From Ifrita kowaldi (lineage: Eukaryota > Chordata > Aves > Passeriformes > Cinclosomatidae): a DNA stretch of 64,000 nucleotides. Position 1 is the first letter of the stretch. Each line of letters begins with the position of its first letter. Positions 36,546 to 48,170 of the stretch are shown here, piece by piece. Both the position numbers and the translations under genes were made by a program. The notes under the pieces are model-generated. The model saw only the letters and a list, made by a program, of their open reading frames with translations, was not told the origin of the DNA and did no database searches. Location of the stretch: positions 248,001 through 312,000 of the forward strand of contig VZRS01001505.1 in assembly GCA_013398055.1 (NCBI GenBank). Reading direction: 5' to 3'.

Positions 36546-38913
36546 TGGCTGGTTCTTGTGACCTAAATGTATCCAGTTGTTTCCTTTCTTTCCCGTTGGT
36601 TTTTGGGTCACTCCTAATGGTTTAATTCAACAAAAAATGTCTACCATTTCCTGTAACCTCTGTCTTTTTTCATTCCTCCTTCCAAAATGTTTTTTTTCTG
36701 TGCAGCATCTAGAGAAATCTCCCTCTCTCTCTCTCCCTCTGTTTCCTTCCAAGTGAACAAAGTCAATATTGTTGACAGAGAAAAGGTTTAACTCCAGGCA
36801 AAAGGGAAAAAAAAAGTAATAGTCATTTATTTGTCTCCACTTCTGAGTTCACAAGGGTTTTTTGTTTGATCCTGGCGGTCAAGACTTTGACACGGAACAT
36901 GCCCCCTCTGACCATGAACAATTTATGGAGGGAGAAAGAGACAAAAATCCTCATTCATGTTTAAGAAAGCAAAGGAAATGGCTGTAGATTAATATTTGTG
37001 CATTTGTAGCAAAATTTCTGATAGGTCTGTAACACATTCAACCACCCTAGTTGAGAAACACAAGAGGCAAAACTCAGCCCTGGAGAGTTGAGTTTTGTTA
37101 CTCTTGGACACCTTTCAAAACATCAGCCCTCATTCTGCTTTTCTTAGGGCAGCTTTTTCCTCCAGCAGAGAGTGAAAAACGTTGTATGGCATTTGCGAGG
37201 AGGCGGCGCACGCTGGCAGGGGTTACCTTGAAGCACAGGCAGGGAGCACTTGCCACGGTCTTCCCATTTGCACTCATGCCTGATACTCCCTGAACACTGC
37301 AAAGTGCTTTTACATCTCCCATTTACCCTGCTCAAAGTGACAAGGAACGAATTTTCTAGCACGAGGCCCTGAGTTCAAGCTGGTGGGAGATGTGGTGCAG
37401 CGCAGCACTGGGATGCCAGGAGGGCGTTAGCAGGGATACCCTAATCATGTGCCATCAGGAGCCCCTGTTTCACCACATTAAAACCTTTGGGGCTGAAATT
37501 CTCCTTTGCCGGGTGCCTGCCTCCAGCAGAGTTTTCTAGGAAATGACAAGGAGGGTGAGAGAGGGGGAGGCCTGGCAGTTTTCCAACACAAGATTAGAGA
37601 AAAGTGCTTAGTCGATATAAAAATTCTAACAATTATTTTCTTGGAGTCACTCTCACGCCTTCATCTTCTGGAAAGGAGACTGGAAATTTGGTGTCACCCT
37701 GTGCCTTTTGCATCCAAATTTGGCAAAGTGAAAAGCCTTTGAATACATCCCACTGAAGATTTATTAGCCTTGAGGAGAAAAACCTCTACAGATTTTGTCT
37801 GCCTTGATCTCGCTCCATTTTGGGGCTTCTAGGGCTTGCTTCTTCTGGGGATTGCTCAGGACTTTCCTTGCTATAATTCCTTTCTTGGCTGCTGGACACA
37901 GCTGTGGCTCTGGGCACCAGAAGAGAGAGCAAAAAAGCCATCCCTGTCATCTCAGGCCCTGGGCTTCCACCACTGCCCAAATCAAGCAAAGAGGAAAGTA
38001 ACAGAAGGGCAGAGCAGGAGAAATGGAGCAAGGACCAGGGAGAAGCTAAGAGCAAACACCTAGTGGGAGAGACTGATCCCATAGGGATGCTTGATATGAC
38101 ATCAGGGAATTGGGATGAGGCAGAAAAATGAGCCAGGATAGTCTGGCAATGATATATAATAAAGGCATAGATAAAGCATATGCACAAGGGAGGTGATGAA
38201 GGCCACAGGTAAGGGCTTCATTCTCATGTTTCAAGGCTTCTGAATTTCAGCTTCACTTTCTCATGTAAAGCAGTTCGTGTCTGTTACCATTTCTGGAGTA
38301 CCCCAAGCTCTCCACCAAACACACCAGGAAACCAAACAGCAAAGCATCTGTCTCACTGCTACACCAAACACCCACTGAAACAGCTGACAGGCTAAAAAGG
38401 ATGGCAGGAAGACATAATGAGAGGGCAGAGATAGTCAGATTAGAAAACACCATAATTTTGAGTATGCTGATGGTATGCATGAGGTGTAGTGAACTGCACA
38501 GTAAATCAAAGTCTGCTCCCGGAACTCTCACCCGGCTGCTATCCAGAGACCCTCTGGCTGGAAATCATTTCCCCACAAAATCATGGGTATGACATAAATA
38601 TTCATGTGATTTTAACTATGCAATATCTAGGAAGTTTTTAACCCTTAAGAATCATCGTTCCTTGCAACCTTGAGCAGCAGAAATTCTAGCTTGCTGTTGC
38701 TGAAATCTGTACTTGCCCATTGCTTTACACACATCAGAGGCTGAGGCTTTCAGAAAAGAAATCCCAGCTGGAGAAGCTCCTGCTAAAGTTGTGGGCATCA
38801 CCAACACTTTGTAAAGTGGTACTACCTATTCTTAAGCATGCAGTGGAGGCTGAGAGCACAAATGCATTCAGGATATGATAGGATACATTTGGAGAGGACA
38901 GCTCTATCTGCAG
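36546..38913. other. Unique non-coding DNA
   Basis: A CT-rich microsatellite lies at 36719-36740. Several frames around 37051-37362 and 37786-38234 overlap on both strands and show no known family. No promoter or splice pattern is convincing. Confidence 0.5.
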
Positions 38914-38949
38914 CTAGTAAACACTAGTAAACACTGACACACACACACA
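38914..38949. repeat. Ten-base tandem repeat plus short AC run
   Basis: CTAGTAAACA occurs twice in tandem (38914-38933), followed directly by an AC run to about 38949. Small slippage-type simple sequence. Confidence 0.85.
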
Positions 38950-41900
38950 AACTGCATCATGAGCAACTGCTGGAGGATGCTGGAGGACTATTGCTGGCAG
39001 CTGGGTCCAGGACCTCTCCATCAGGGCAGGTTTCCTACTCTCTAGAGAGGCTGGCTGCCCACAGCTGAGCTTTGTCACAGCCTGGATCTGGGATGACCAA
39101 CCCTTAGCTCTTGAGCATCACAACTCACATGTGCCATCACCGAGGGTCATGCAAAGACTCTCCTGCCTGCGAGGGAGTAACAGCCACTGCCTTCCCTGAA
39201 ATAGTCCCACCTTGGCTGCTCTGGTTTGGGGATGTATTTGACACCACCCCCATGCCCTCTGCAGCATCACCCAGCACAGACAGAGCCTCAGAGAATTCAG
39301 CTGCAAATCAATGCACCTCCCCTACCAGTACAACAAAGCTTGTGACTGTGGGAAAAACAGCACGAGGAAGGGCCAGAAAACTCCTTACACGTCAGAAAAT
39401 TAAAACCCACTGTCTAGACAAGAGATCAGGAATTATCTTAAATTTCAAGCAGTGATAATTGACCAAGGGGAAGGGGAAGGAAAAAGGAGAAAGCCTTTAT
39501 TGACAAAAGGGATGATTCTTTTTGGGTACATCATGCCAACAAGGGGAAATTACATTATTTCACTGTCAGTGCTGCTAAAAGATGACTGCAGCAAGTTTTG
39601 TTTCTAGTTCTGCACTTTCCTATCATGGAAAGCCCATGTGTTTTATCATGTACAGTCCTGGTGCCAAAACTTCTCAAAGGAGACAGGTTTGTTACTGCAC
39701 AGGACACCTGCTTTGTGTCTGCATGCACGAGTCATGAATGAACACATGATTGAAGGGAACTGCAAGTCTTAAAATATGTCGGGCATCAAAATGTTATTGC
39801 ATCCTCTCAACAGCTTCAGAAAACTGTTTTTCTCTAACGTTATCAAACCAGGGATGAGAGTGGAGCCAACTTCTACTGGATAATCACAGAAAAACACTAC
39901 ACCACGGACTTTCCAACAGAATAGCCTGAGTACCTTTGTGGGGGAAAACTAGCATAGTGCAGAATACACAAACCCATTATGGGTAAGGTTTAACATCCAA
40001 ATCTGCAGCTACTCCCGAAATACAAAGATATACCTTTAGCAATAGCTCTGGTTCAGTCTACCCCACTTATCTCAATAACACTTTAAGATGATCTGCATTT
40101 TACACAAAAGCAGGCGTGACAGCAAACTTTGCATTACAATGCACTTCTGTTCCCTGTTTTAGATGATCACATCTCATTCTTGAAGGGGACTTTTACACAT
40201 CTCCCAGGTGCACAAAGGTTCTACGTAGATGTTGGTGTGTGAGTTTAGCTGTGAGAAATGACTGGCTTTAAATCTTATCAAATTATTTCAATTGCATTAA
40301 TTAAGCATCTTTGTTATATCCCCAAACACACAAAATTAACGATGCAGCTCTAGGAGTACTGGATTTCCATCTTCAGAGGTGCTGAGTTGAGCCTTTCCAG
40401 TCATACTGAATAAAACTGCTCACTCTCTCCTGAAGTACAAAGAATGAGGCTACTGTAAATAAGGCTTGGGCTGGATCTCGCTCTGCACAGGGCTCTGCAC
40501 AGTCGCTCACATCTCCAGCTTACACACACTAACAGTGAGTGTATGAAAACAGCTGTGCCATTTTTCCATGTCATTCCACTCAGCCACGTGCTTTTGAAAT
40601 GGTTCCATTTCATTATACGCCTGATATGCTTTCTCCTGTTTCTCTGTTGCACCAAATAAAAGATAGCTCTAATCTAAAATAAAAAACCAAATCCCAAAAC
40701 AAGTGACTCTTGCATGAACACATGAGCACGTTCTACCATATTCCTTTTCTTTTCCCCATTTACTGACCTCTCCTCTGTTCACTGAAGGGTGTGTTAACAT
40801 GCACGGCATGTCAGTGTATTTCCACGGGTTGGGATTTAGGCGTGGTTTTGCATATGAGAGTAGGAATTGCTCGCCTTGCAAGCTATGTGGATGACATGCT
40901 TCTCATTATGACAGACAACCTGCTCTGTCCCCAGCTGCAGGGTGCTCCAGGCACACATTCCCTTCCTTCTGCCAGGGGCTGGGGCTTCTTTCACAGGTGC
41001 CAAATTGCAGTTTGGGGTGGTTCACCTGATGTTTCCAAATCTAGCACCAGACTGTGGTTGTCATGACCCTGTGAAGAGCAGCTCAGCCAAAAGGCAGAGG
41101 GACAGGATTTATAAAATATCCAACAGAAAAGAACTCCCAGAAATGGCACATGAACCACAGCCAGCTCTGCTTCAGCAGGGCAAGGCAGAAAGGTGTGGCA
41201 CTGCAAAATGCTCTTACAAAGCTGTCCCTTTAGCAAGATGAGGTCCAGCAGTGTAGTCGCTCTCCTGGCACTGCAGCCCCTCAGAGACTATTAAAACTGA
41301 AAAGTCATTCATAGAAAGGAACACCAAAAAATACACAAGACCTAGAGAAAACCTGTCCTGCCTTCCAAGGGACTCCTGTGTGGGATTAGGGGTACCCCCA
41401 CTTCACACCCAGCACTGTTTCAGGCACAGGGAGGGTCTGCAGGAGGAACCATCCCACAACATTCTGAGCCAGCTGCAGGTGCAGCACCGGCTCAACCCAG
41501 AAATGGGGTCAGAGTGCAGTGCAAAGTGCTGGCCTGGTGTCTTCACAAGTTTTGTTTTAAGTGTCTGCATTTTTTCACACCTCAATCCAGCCAGGCAGGC
41601 AGCAATGCCAAAAGATGGCTGTGCAAACTCCTCTTGCCTGCTGTATGGAGGAACTGGGATTAACACAGCACAGGATAGCAAAGTGCCCCAGAGTCCTACA
41701 GGTAAAGGGTGAGAGATGGAGGTGACAACCCAGAAATGGTGGGTTTTGCCATCTTACCAACCTCAAGCCTAACTTAAAACCATAGTCAAAAGACTAATGA
41801 TAAAGCAAAAGCCTCTGCCAAAAAATATAGGCAGGACATTCCTGCCAGAATATATGTTAAAGAAAGACACACAATTATTTTTTAGAGTTGCTGGCACAGT

Positions 41901-42948
41901 GCTTTCAGGAAACCTTTCCCTTTAAACACTAAAATTAAACAAACACATGAAACGCAGGGAGAAATGTAATTACTTTATAGCTTGACTTTGGTCTATTGCC
42001 TCGGGTATCCAGTTCCTTTTCTTAGTGATGTGGAAACTCAAATTCCCCCCTAACAGTGTCATTAATTCCTTGGCCTGGAGAGCCCAGCTTTCCTGCTGCA
42101 TTTTGCATCAGGAAATCCCAGCTGCCCGCACCTTGCTCTGAAAACGGCTCTGCAGGTGACAAAGGAGCTCCTGCCCTGCTCCCAGCACAGGAAGGGGGCA
42201 GGAGGGCTCCCCTATCCCCCCTGAAAGGAGTGGATTAAAACAATTGGGTTGCCAAAAAAACAATTAAAGACCCAGGCGAAGATCTAGCTCCTCTGACCTG
42301 CAGCCCTCCCAAAACTCCCCTTGCCTGCCAAAAAAAATGACAAGGGGTGTCTATTTCTGCTTGCCTTTTTCCTAAGAAAAACACCTCCCCCTCTCCCTCC
42401 TCATGTCCCCCCATGGCTCTTCCTCCCGCACACAGTCGGGGCTGGCTAAGGTTCATGTTAAATGAACACCCAGTCCTGAAACACACCCGGGATGGCATCC
42501 AAAGGCTACCAGAGGCTGTCGAGAGACTCCCGCTGGTGTGGGCGAGCTCATGTGCCCCCCACTGACCACCCGCCCTCAGGCCAAGAGCAGCTTTAATGCC
42601 CTGGAGAGAAAACAAACAGCTTTGGGGGAGCACAGGGAGCCCCGTGGGAGCAGTAGCGTCTCTCCCGTGCTTACCTTCCCCCTGCCTTGCCTTGTGGGAT
42701 GCTGAGGAAATCCTCACCTCTCTGTGCCAGCCTGACCGGGCGGCCATCCTAGCTCCTTCCCCGTGCCCAGGCAGCTGCTCTCGAGAAAAGTTTTCTTGGG
42801 CACTGCCAAGAACATCCCAGCTCTTTTCCGACTGAAATCTTTCGAGGTCGGTCCTGGAAGCAGCCCCGGAGCTGCCTGCCCTTTGCGAGCTGTCATGCAG
42901 TTTAGCAGGAACCCAGCCGGACTGTGTGAGTTTATATCCACCCCTGTG
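38950..42948. other. Unique non-coding DNA
   Basis: No gene is recognised. The minus-strand frame 42235-42972 is the longest in the window (245 codons), but its start codon and first residues come from the AC microsatellite read in reverse, giving a Cys-Val repeat. The rest has no domain and overlaps three plus-strand frames. A purine-rich GGGGAAGG tract lies near 39459-39482. Confidence 0.5.

Positions 42949-42977
<29 letters not shown>
42949..42977. repeat. AC dinucleotide microsatellite
   Basis: An uninterrupted AC run of 29 bases (about 14.5 units). Length makes it likely to be polymorphic. On the minus strand it creates the Cys-Val start of the adjacent spurious frame. Confidence 0.97.
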
Positions 42978-42980
<3 letters not shown>

Positions 42981-43086
42981 TGTGCCTGGCATCTGAAGCA
43001 GCCGATGCTGGATTTATCCCTTCCCTTGTTGCCAGTGACTGACATAAGTGCCGGGAACTCTTGGTGGAAAACTGCTTATGAGCTTT

Positions 43087-43160
43087 GGGCCTGATCCAAA
43101 CCCCACTGAAGACAAAGGAAAGACTTGTGATTGCTTTGGAGCTGGCTTTGGATCAGTCCC
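43087..43160. repeat. Palindromic interspersed repeat relic
   Basis: The 74-base segment begins GGGCCTGATCCAAACCCC and ends GGCTTTGGATCAGTCCC, whose reverse complement GGGACTGATCCAAAGCC matches the start with two mismatches and a small shift. Between them is a CACTGAAGACAAAGGAAAGA stretch, a diverged version of the CATTGAAGTCAATGG motif. This layout matches a palindromic repeat I recall from reptile and bird genomes. It may be a non-autonomous DNA transposon or foldback relic; the class is not shown by the sequence. Confidence 0.6.
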
Positions 43161-46100
43161 ATTATCTCTGCCCCGAGAGCAGTCTACAAACAAAGCAGCA
43201 AGGGCTGGGGCACTGTAAGCCCGTGCCCAGAGGCCCATCTCATCTGAGGAAAGGAGAAAGCAGGGAGGTGTATCTGAGCCTTCCTTAAAACATCCACCCA
43301 GAGCCCTCCCGGGAGGGGCATAGCCTTGGGAACTGAACATGATCACGCCCCTCAATCCTCACTCGTGGGTGGAGATGCCCTGCTCAGGAGCAGACATCCA
43401 GATTTCTCTGCTCAGGGTTGATATCAGCCACACAAAACATCCAGAGCCAGACCTACATCCAGAGTTGAATTGTGCAAATCATCCACCTCGCAGGCTGAGT
43501 CTGCTTTTATCTGTCGAACACCATCAGTTTGCACACTCCAACACTGCGCACATTCGTGTGGCTCACAGGACACAAGTGTCCCCATGAGCTCTTCCCATTG
43601 CAAGAGAGACCAAAAGAGTAACACTCTCAGACTCCCTCCCACCTAAAAATCCACAAAACCATTTGTTTTGTCAACAGCTAAGCAGCAATTTGCATTCTTC
43701 CTGGGTAAGAGGCTGCCTGCAGAACTGAAAAATTATTTGACACTGTTTCATTCCACTTCTCCTGGCAGCACTACCTTTCTCTTCATTTACTAAAAGAAAA
43801 AAAAAAGCTGAAAAAATAAATTGTTAAGTCATGCTTTTCTATTTTAAGGCATTCGTTGTAACTACACAAGGCTTTTTTCCCACTGGGAGAATAAATGAAA
43901 ACCATGAATCACACCAAACTTACCTAAGAAAAGTGCAAAACAATTCTCTGTCCTGGGATTACAGAGTTGATGACTCATGACCCTTTCTTGTAGAGTTTAG
44001 GCTACACAACTTTTGTAGCATAAACCGATTTCCATTGGAGGTAAAGGGGTTTTTAACCAATACCCTTCCCCTTGTGCCAGTCCTTAGTGTGGAACCAGTT
44101 ACACTACACTATGACAGTTCTTCTCGGGAAACTGGCAAACAGCTTCCTTGCACCCCAAGTTTAAAAACACGTTTGAATTCCTGCATTTTAACAGACTACC
44201 ATGTGTCAATGGAATGACAACAAACAGCAATGTGGGTGTCCTTCAAAGGAGAGGAGCAAGAGCCAAAAGGAGTTGCCCTTGGCTCTTTGTGCAGAGGCTG
44301 AGGCTGTGGTCTGGCTTGTATCAGAGGTGGGCTAGACCCTGCAGCAATTACCTGGCCCAGCAGTAGGTGGGGAGGTGTGACAATGCACTGCCCTGCTAGC
44401 CTAAGGCTGGCACAGCTTAAACTGTGCTCAGATACCCTAAAGAGGGTAACTCTGGGGAGCAGAGCAACCCCAACAAGTTTCAAAGTCTGTTGACATTTTT
44501 GTGATGCTGAACTCTGAAAATCCCAGCTGGTGTTGGGGGTCAGGTAACCCCGAGCTTGAAACACGCAACACTAAGTTATTTTTCAATCCTGGCTTGAACT
44601 ATAGCTTTGCAAAAGCCTGAGTCTCTAGGATTTCCCTCCCCTCATCCAAAGAAGTGGAGAAGAGAAATTGAGGATTTAAAGGGAAATAAGTTAAACCTCA
44701 TAGCACGCAAAATTAATTCCCTAACCAGAAGGATCTTGCCACATCCTCGGAATGGTGTCACAGCTTGAAAACATGCCTTGTTTCTAAGCTCATATATTTG
44801 CTAGGAAAACTCAGCCACTAGTACATCTTACAGAAATCCCTAGAAAGGCATCTGCAAACAGTTGCACTGAAATTTCAATTGCTGAGTGTAATTCACGGCA
44901 GAGCGAAACCCTGGAATCTCTGTGAGTGCAGGGCACAAATAGCTCAAGGAGGTGTTTGGTAAGAAGGAAATGGTGATGCTTCTTCCATTTCCCATGAATA
45001 TCATATGCACTGCTTCAGCCATATGTTGTGTTGAATCTGCCACATTCTTCGGTGGTGGGCACAGATGTGGACAGATCTGACAGATCAGGGTCTTAGGGTC
45101 ACACAGGAGTAAATTGGGGGCAGATGATTTGAGCGTCACAGCTTATTTTTAGAAAAAAAAAAAGGGGGAAAAAAGATTGCTAAGAATCATTTCTACCATG
45201 TGTCCGAACAAGAAACGCATTTATCTCACCTAGTAAAAACAAAGAAGAGTTTCTCTCAAATAAGGAGTTTGTTTTAAGAGGCTAACAAAGATTGTTCTAT
45301 GCACTCTACAGATCACAGGTGCTGCAGGGAAACATAGACTTTGCCATGTATTTCCGTGCTTCATTAACATGTATTATTTTCAGACGGTCTCCAACAGTGC
45401 TCCAGCTTTACAGGCACAGAAGTGACTCCTTTGACAAATAAGCAAAGTTCCTTCTCAATTGCCTGGCTTACACTGTTCTCTGGTTATTCCTCTGATTAGT
45501 GCTATTTTGCTTACATGCACACTGTGGGTGATAAAAGACATCAAGGAAATGGAAAACACTTTCCCAAGAATATCACCACTGCTAGAAGATGGAACAGAAA
45601 ACAAGGAAAAAGGAAATCAATGCTTATTCAAACCCTATAGGCCACCAAACTATAGCAAAAATGTAACAGATTCCTTCACGTCTATTATTTGCGCTCATAA
45701 GAGCATATCACACACACACACACTTTCTGCCTCCTGCTGTACAAAGTTTAAAAGCAGGGAGTGAGGATGAGGTCACATTTCTTCATGAGACCCACAAACC
45801 GCACTACCCAACATTCACTCATGTGAGATGAGGCTCTGCAAAGCTAAGGCAGAATTCAAACCCAAACTGCATTTGCCAAAGGACAAGGAGAGTGTTCCAC
45901 AGCACTGCCTGCCACAGGATAGGGCTTGCAAAGGCTGCTTTGAGAAGGGAACCAGAAGAAAACCCTGGATGCACTGAGATGGTGAGGACAAGGTGTGGAT
46001 GGCAGGAGTGTCCCAGCCAACCCAGTCACATAAGTCTTTGTGTTATAGCCGTGCCCAGTCACTTGCAGTGGATTTTTCCAGGCCATCAGCTCAAATTACT

Positions 46101-48012
46101 AATAGCCAGCGTGGGACATTTTAGTTGTATCAAGCAGACATTTATCCTGCTATGAACAAACCAACCCAGGCCTCAGAGTTGGAAATTGCCCAGAGAACAA
46201 TGTCACCCCTTTGCTCCCCAAGTTCAGTGCTCTCCCAAGCCTGAGCAGGAACGGGGTGAAGCTGAACTGAAAGCAGAGCTGGAGCTTTTCCATTTCCTCT
46301 TACAAGTCACTGAGGAGTTGTAGGTGCAATCAGTTATATTTTTTTCCTATGTTTTCCCTGCCTGTTTGGCTAAGAATAAATGGCCTGGGTTGATAAAGCC
46401 TAAACTCTACTAATTTTCCTGCACCTTGAGTTTTCTCACAGGCTGCTTCTGGTTCTTCAGAGGGGTCACACCAGCTGGCAGAAGGATTCAGATGGGATTT
46501 AAGCTGTGTGATGCTGGGCCAAAACTGTGTTAAGTGTAGCTTAGTGATTAAATTTTTGGAAAAGGGATCAGAAAACCTGGTGTGTTAGGTAAATATGGAC
46601 ATTCCAGCCCAGCCATCCAAGCTCTGAACAGGGATCATGTCACTTAAATCTTTTTGCCAGTTGAGATTCACAGTGCTGAGGTGACAGGCAGGTGGAGAGG
46701 GTGGTATTTTGCTGGCCCAATGTTTTGGGGTCTTCATGAGCACACCAGAGCTATGTTTTGCTCAAACACCTGACACTGAGCACTGGAGCCCAGACAGGAC
46801 TGTTAGAAGAAAACAGAAGCCAGACAGAAGATAGGATGCTACAAGAATTGAAGACACTTCAAGCTGACTTTTCTTTTCTGTGGGATTTGTCTTTAGCTGG
46901 GTCAGCTTCCTGACCTGGAGAGCAGATTCCATATACAAGGCAGGGGACAGGAGCAGATACTCAGGGTAGAGAAAATGTAGAACCACCACTTTCAGAGGCA
47001 GTATGAGTTTCTTTCAGATAAACCCAGCCACTTTAATTGCATTTGCCCCTAAAACCTGGTGATTCCAAGCAATTCCCATTAGGCAAACAAATAACCAGGC
47101 ATTTCCCTCCTGGAGAGACATTTACCCCATGCAGGGTTGGCAGAGACCAGGAGTCCATGAATCCCTACCATCCCTTGCAGAGTAGAGCTGCCTCTCAGGA
47201 ACCAGAAGTTCAAACCAAGCTAAGATTTGGGAGGAAGTTTGTTCTTTGTTGCTGGTTTTTGTCCCTGACTGCTGGTTTCAATCCCTTCTGCATTCAGTTG
47301 CTTTGTGGCACATCAAATAAGCAAAGGTCCCCTAGAAACTCCTGCATCAATTTTGTTTTCCTCCACTTGGAAAACAGCCTACCAGCCTTTAAATGCATCC
47401 CCTGCTGGCAGAGAAGAGAGGTAACGTTTTGTACAGCCTCACCACTCCCATATGGTCGTACCTGGTCACTTCTGGACACGTGCAAAGAGCATCACAAAAA
47501 TACAGAGTTTTGCAAGATTGTCTGGTCCATCCCTCTGAGTGCAGCAAACAGCACATGACAGGTATCTGACAGATCTGCTTTCAGAGTCCTCCTATGGTAA
47601 TAGAAGCCACAGTTTCACTCACCTTCCCAACAGAAAATTTTTCTTTCCTGTCTTTCCAGTAGTGATCCAAGCTCCCCATTGCCTCTGCTGTGCTGCCAGA
47701 CTGCAGAGAGCAAGATTTCCTTGCCTGGTGGGATAACCTGCTACCTATGTGCTGTTTTCTCTATTTTTCTTTCAAGATAGTAAAAGAGGAATAAAGAAGT
47801 AGGTGGGAAAAGGGAGAAGAGAAATATGAACCATGACAGGAAAGAAAAACAGGACAGGTTTATGGAGGACAACCAACTGCCTTCCTCCTACAAATGACAC
47901 CATCCAAAGGCTGTACTGGCACTTTTAATAGCTGAGGGTAGAAGACGGGGTAGTTTAACTCCCAACTCTGCTGCAAGCTCCCTTGCAGGTATTGACAATA
48001 AGGGTCCATTCT
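43161..48012. other. Unique non-coding DNA
   Basis: No gene is recognised. A short AC run lies at 45709-45723 and an A-run/G-run at 45153-45174. The plus-strand frame 47037-47558 (173 codons) has no recognisable domain and no flanking splice or promoter evidence. Nothing else is supported. Confidence 0.5.
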
Positions 48013-48170
48013 TCAGAATGCCTCAGTTTGGGTCAATCTGCTGCTTAAAAAAAATATATATATATATGCTTCACAGGATTGTTGAAAGCTTAAATGAGCA
48101 TTTGAAGAGCTCTAGTAGAAATGAGATGAAGGGCACTCTCAGAGAGACAAAGCATTATCATCATAAAGTG
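48013..48170 (-). mobile_element. MIR-type SINE fragment, reverse orientation
   Basis: On the plus strand the order is GAATGCCTCAGTTTGGG (48017-48033), a low-complexity TA run (48054-48067), CTTCACAGGATTGTTGAAAG (48069-48088), CTTAAATGAGCATTTGAAGA (48089-48108) and finally an AGCATTATCATCAT end (48151-48164). This follows the complement of the MIR 5' half and core: CCTCAGTTT, CACAGGRTTGTTG, TTAAATGAG, GCACTNT, ATTATTAT. The TA run replaces part of the element, probably by microsatellite growth. Diverged and truncated. Confidence 0.65.

Noticed and set aside
37350..37420. GAGGCCCTGAGTTCAAGC, resembling a tRNA-SINE B box
   Set aside because: The flanks do not form a T-arm stem, no A box is found upstream at the right distance, and no SINE tail follows.
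42235..42972. Longest open frame (245 codons, minus)
   Set aside because: Its start and Cys-Val repeat come from the AC microsatellite; the remainder has no domain, lies in GC-rich DNA and overlaps several plus-strand frames.
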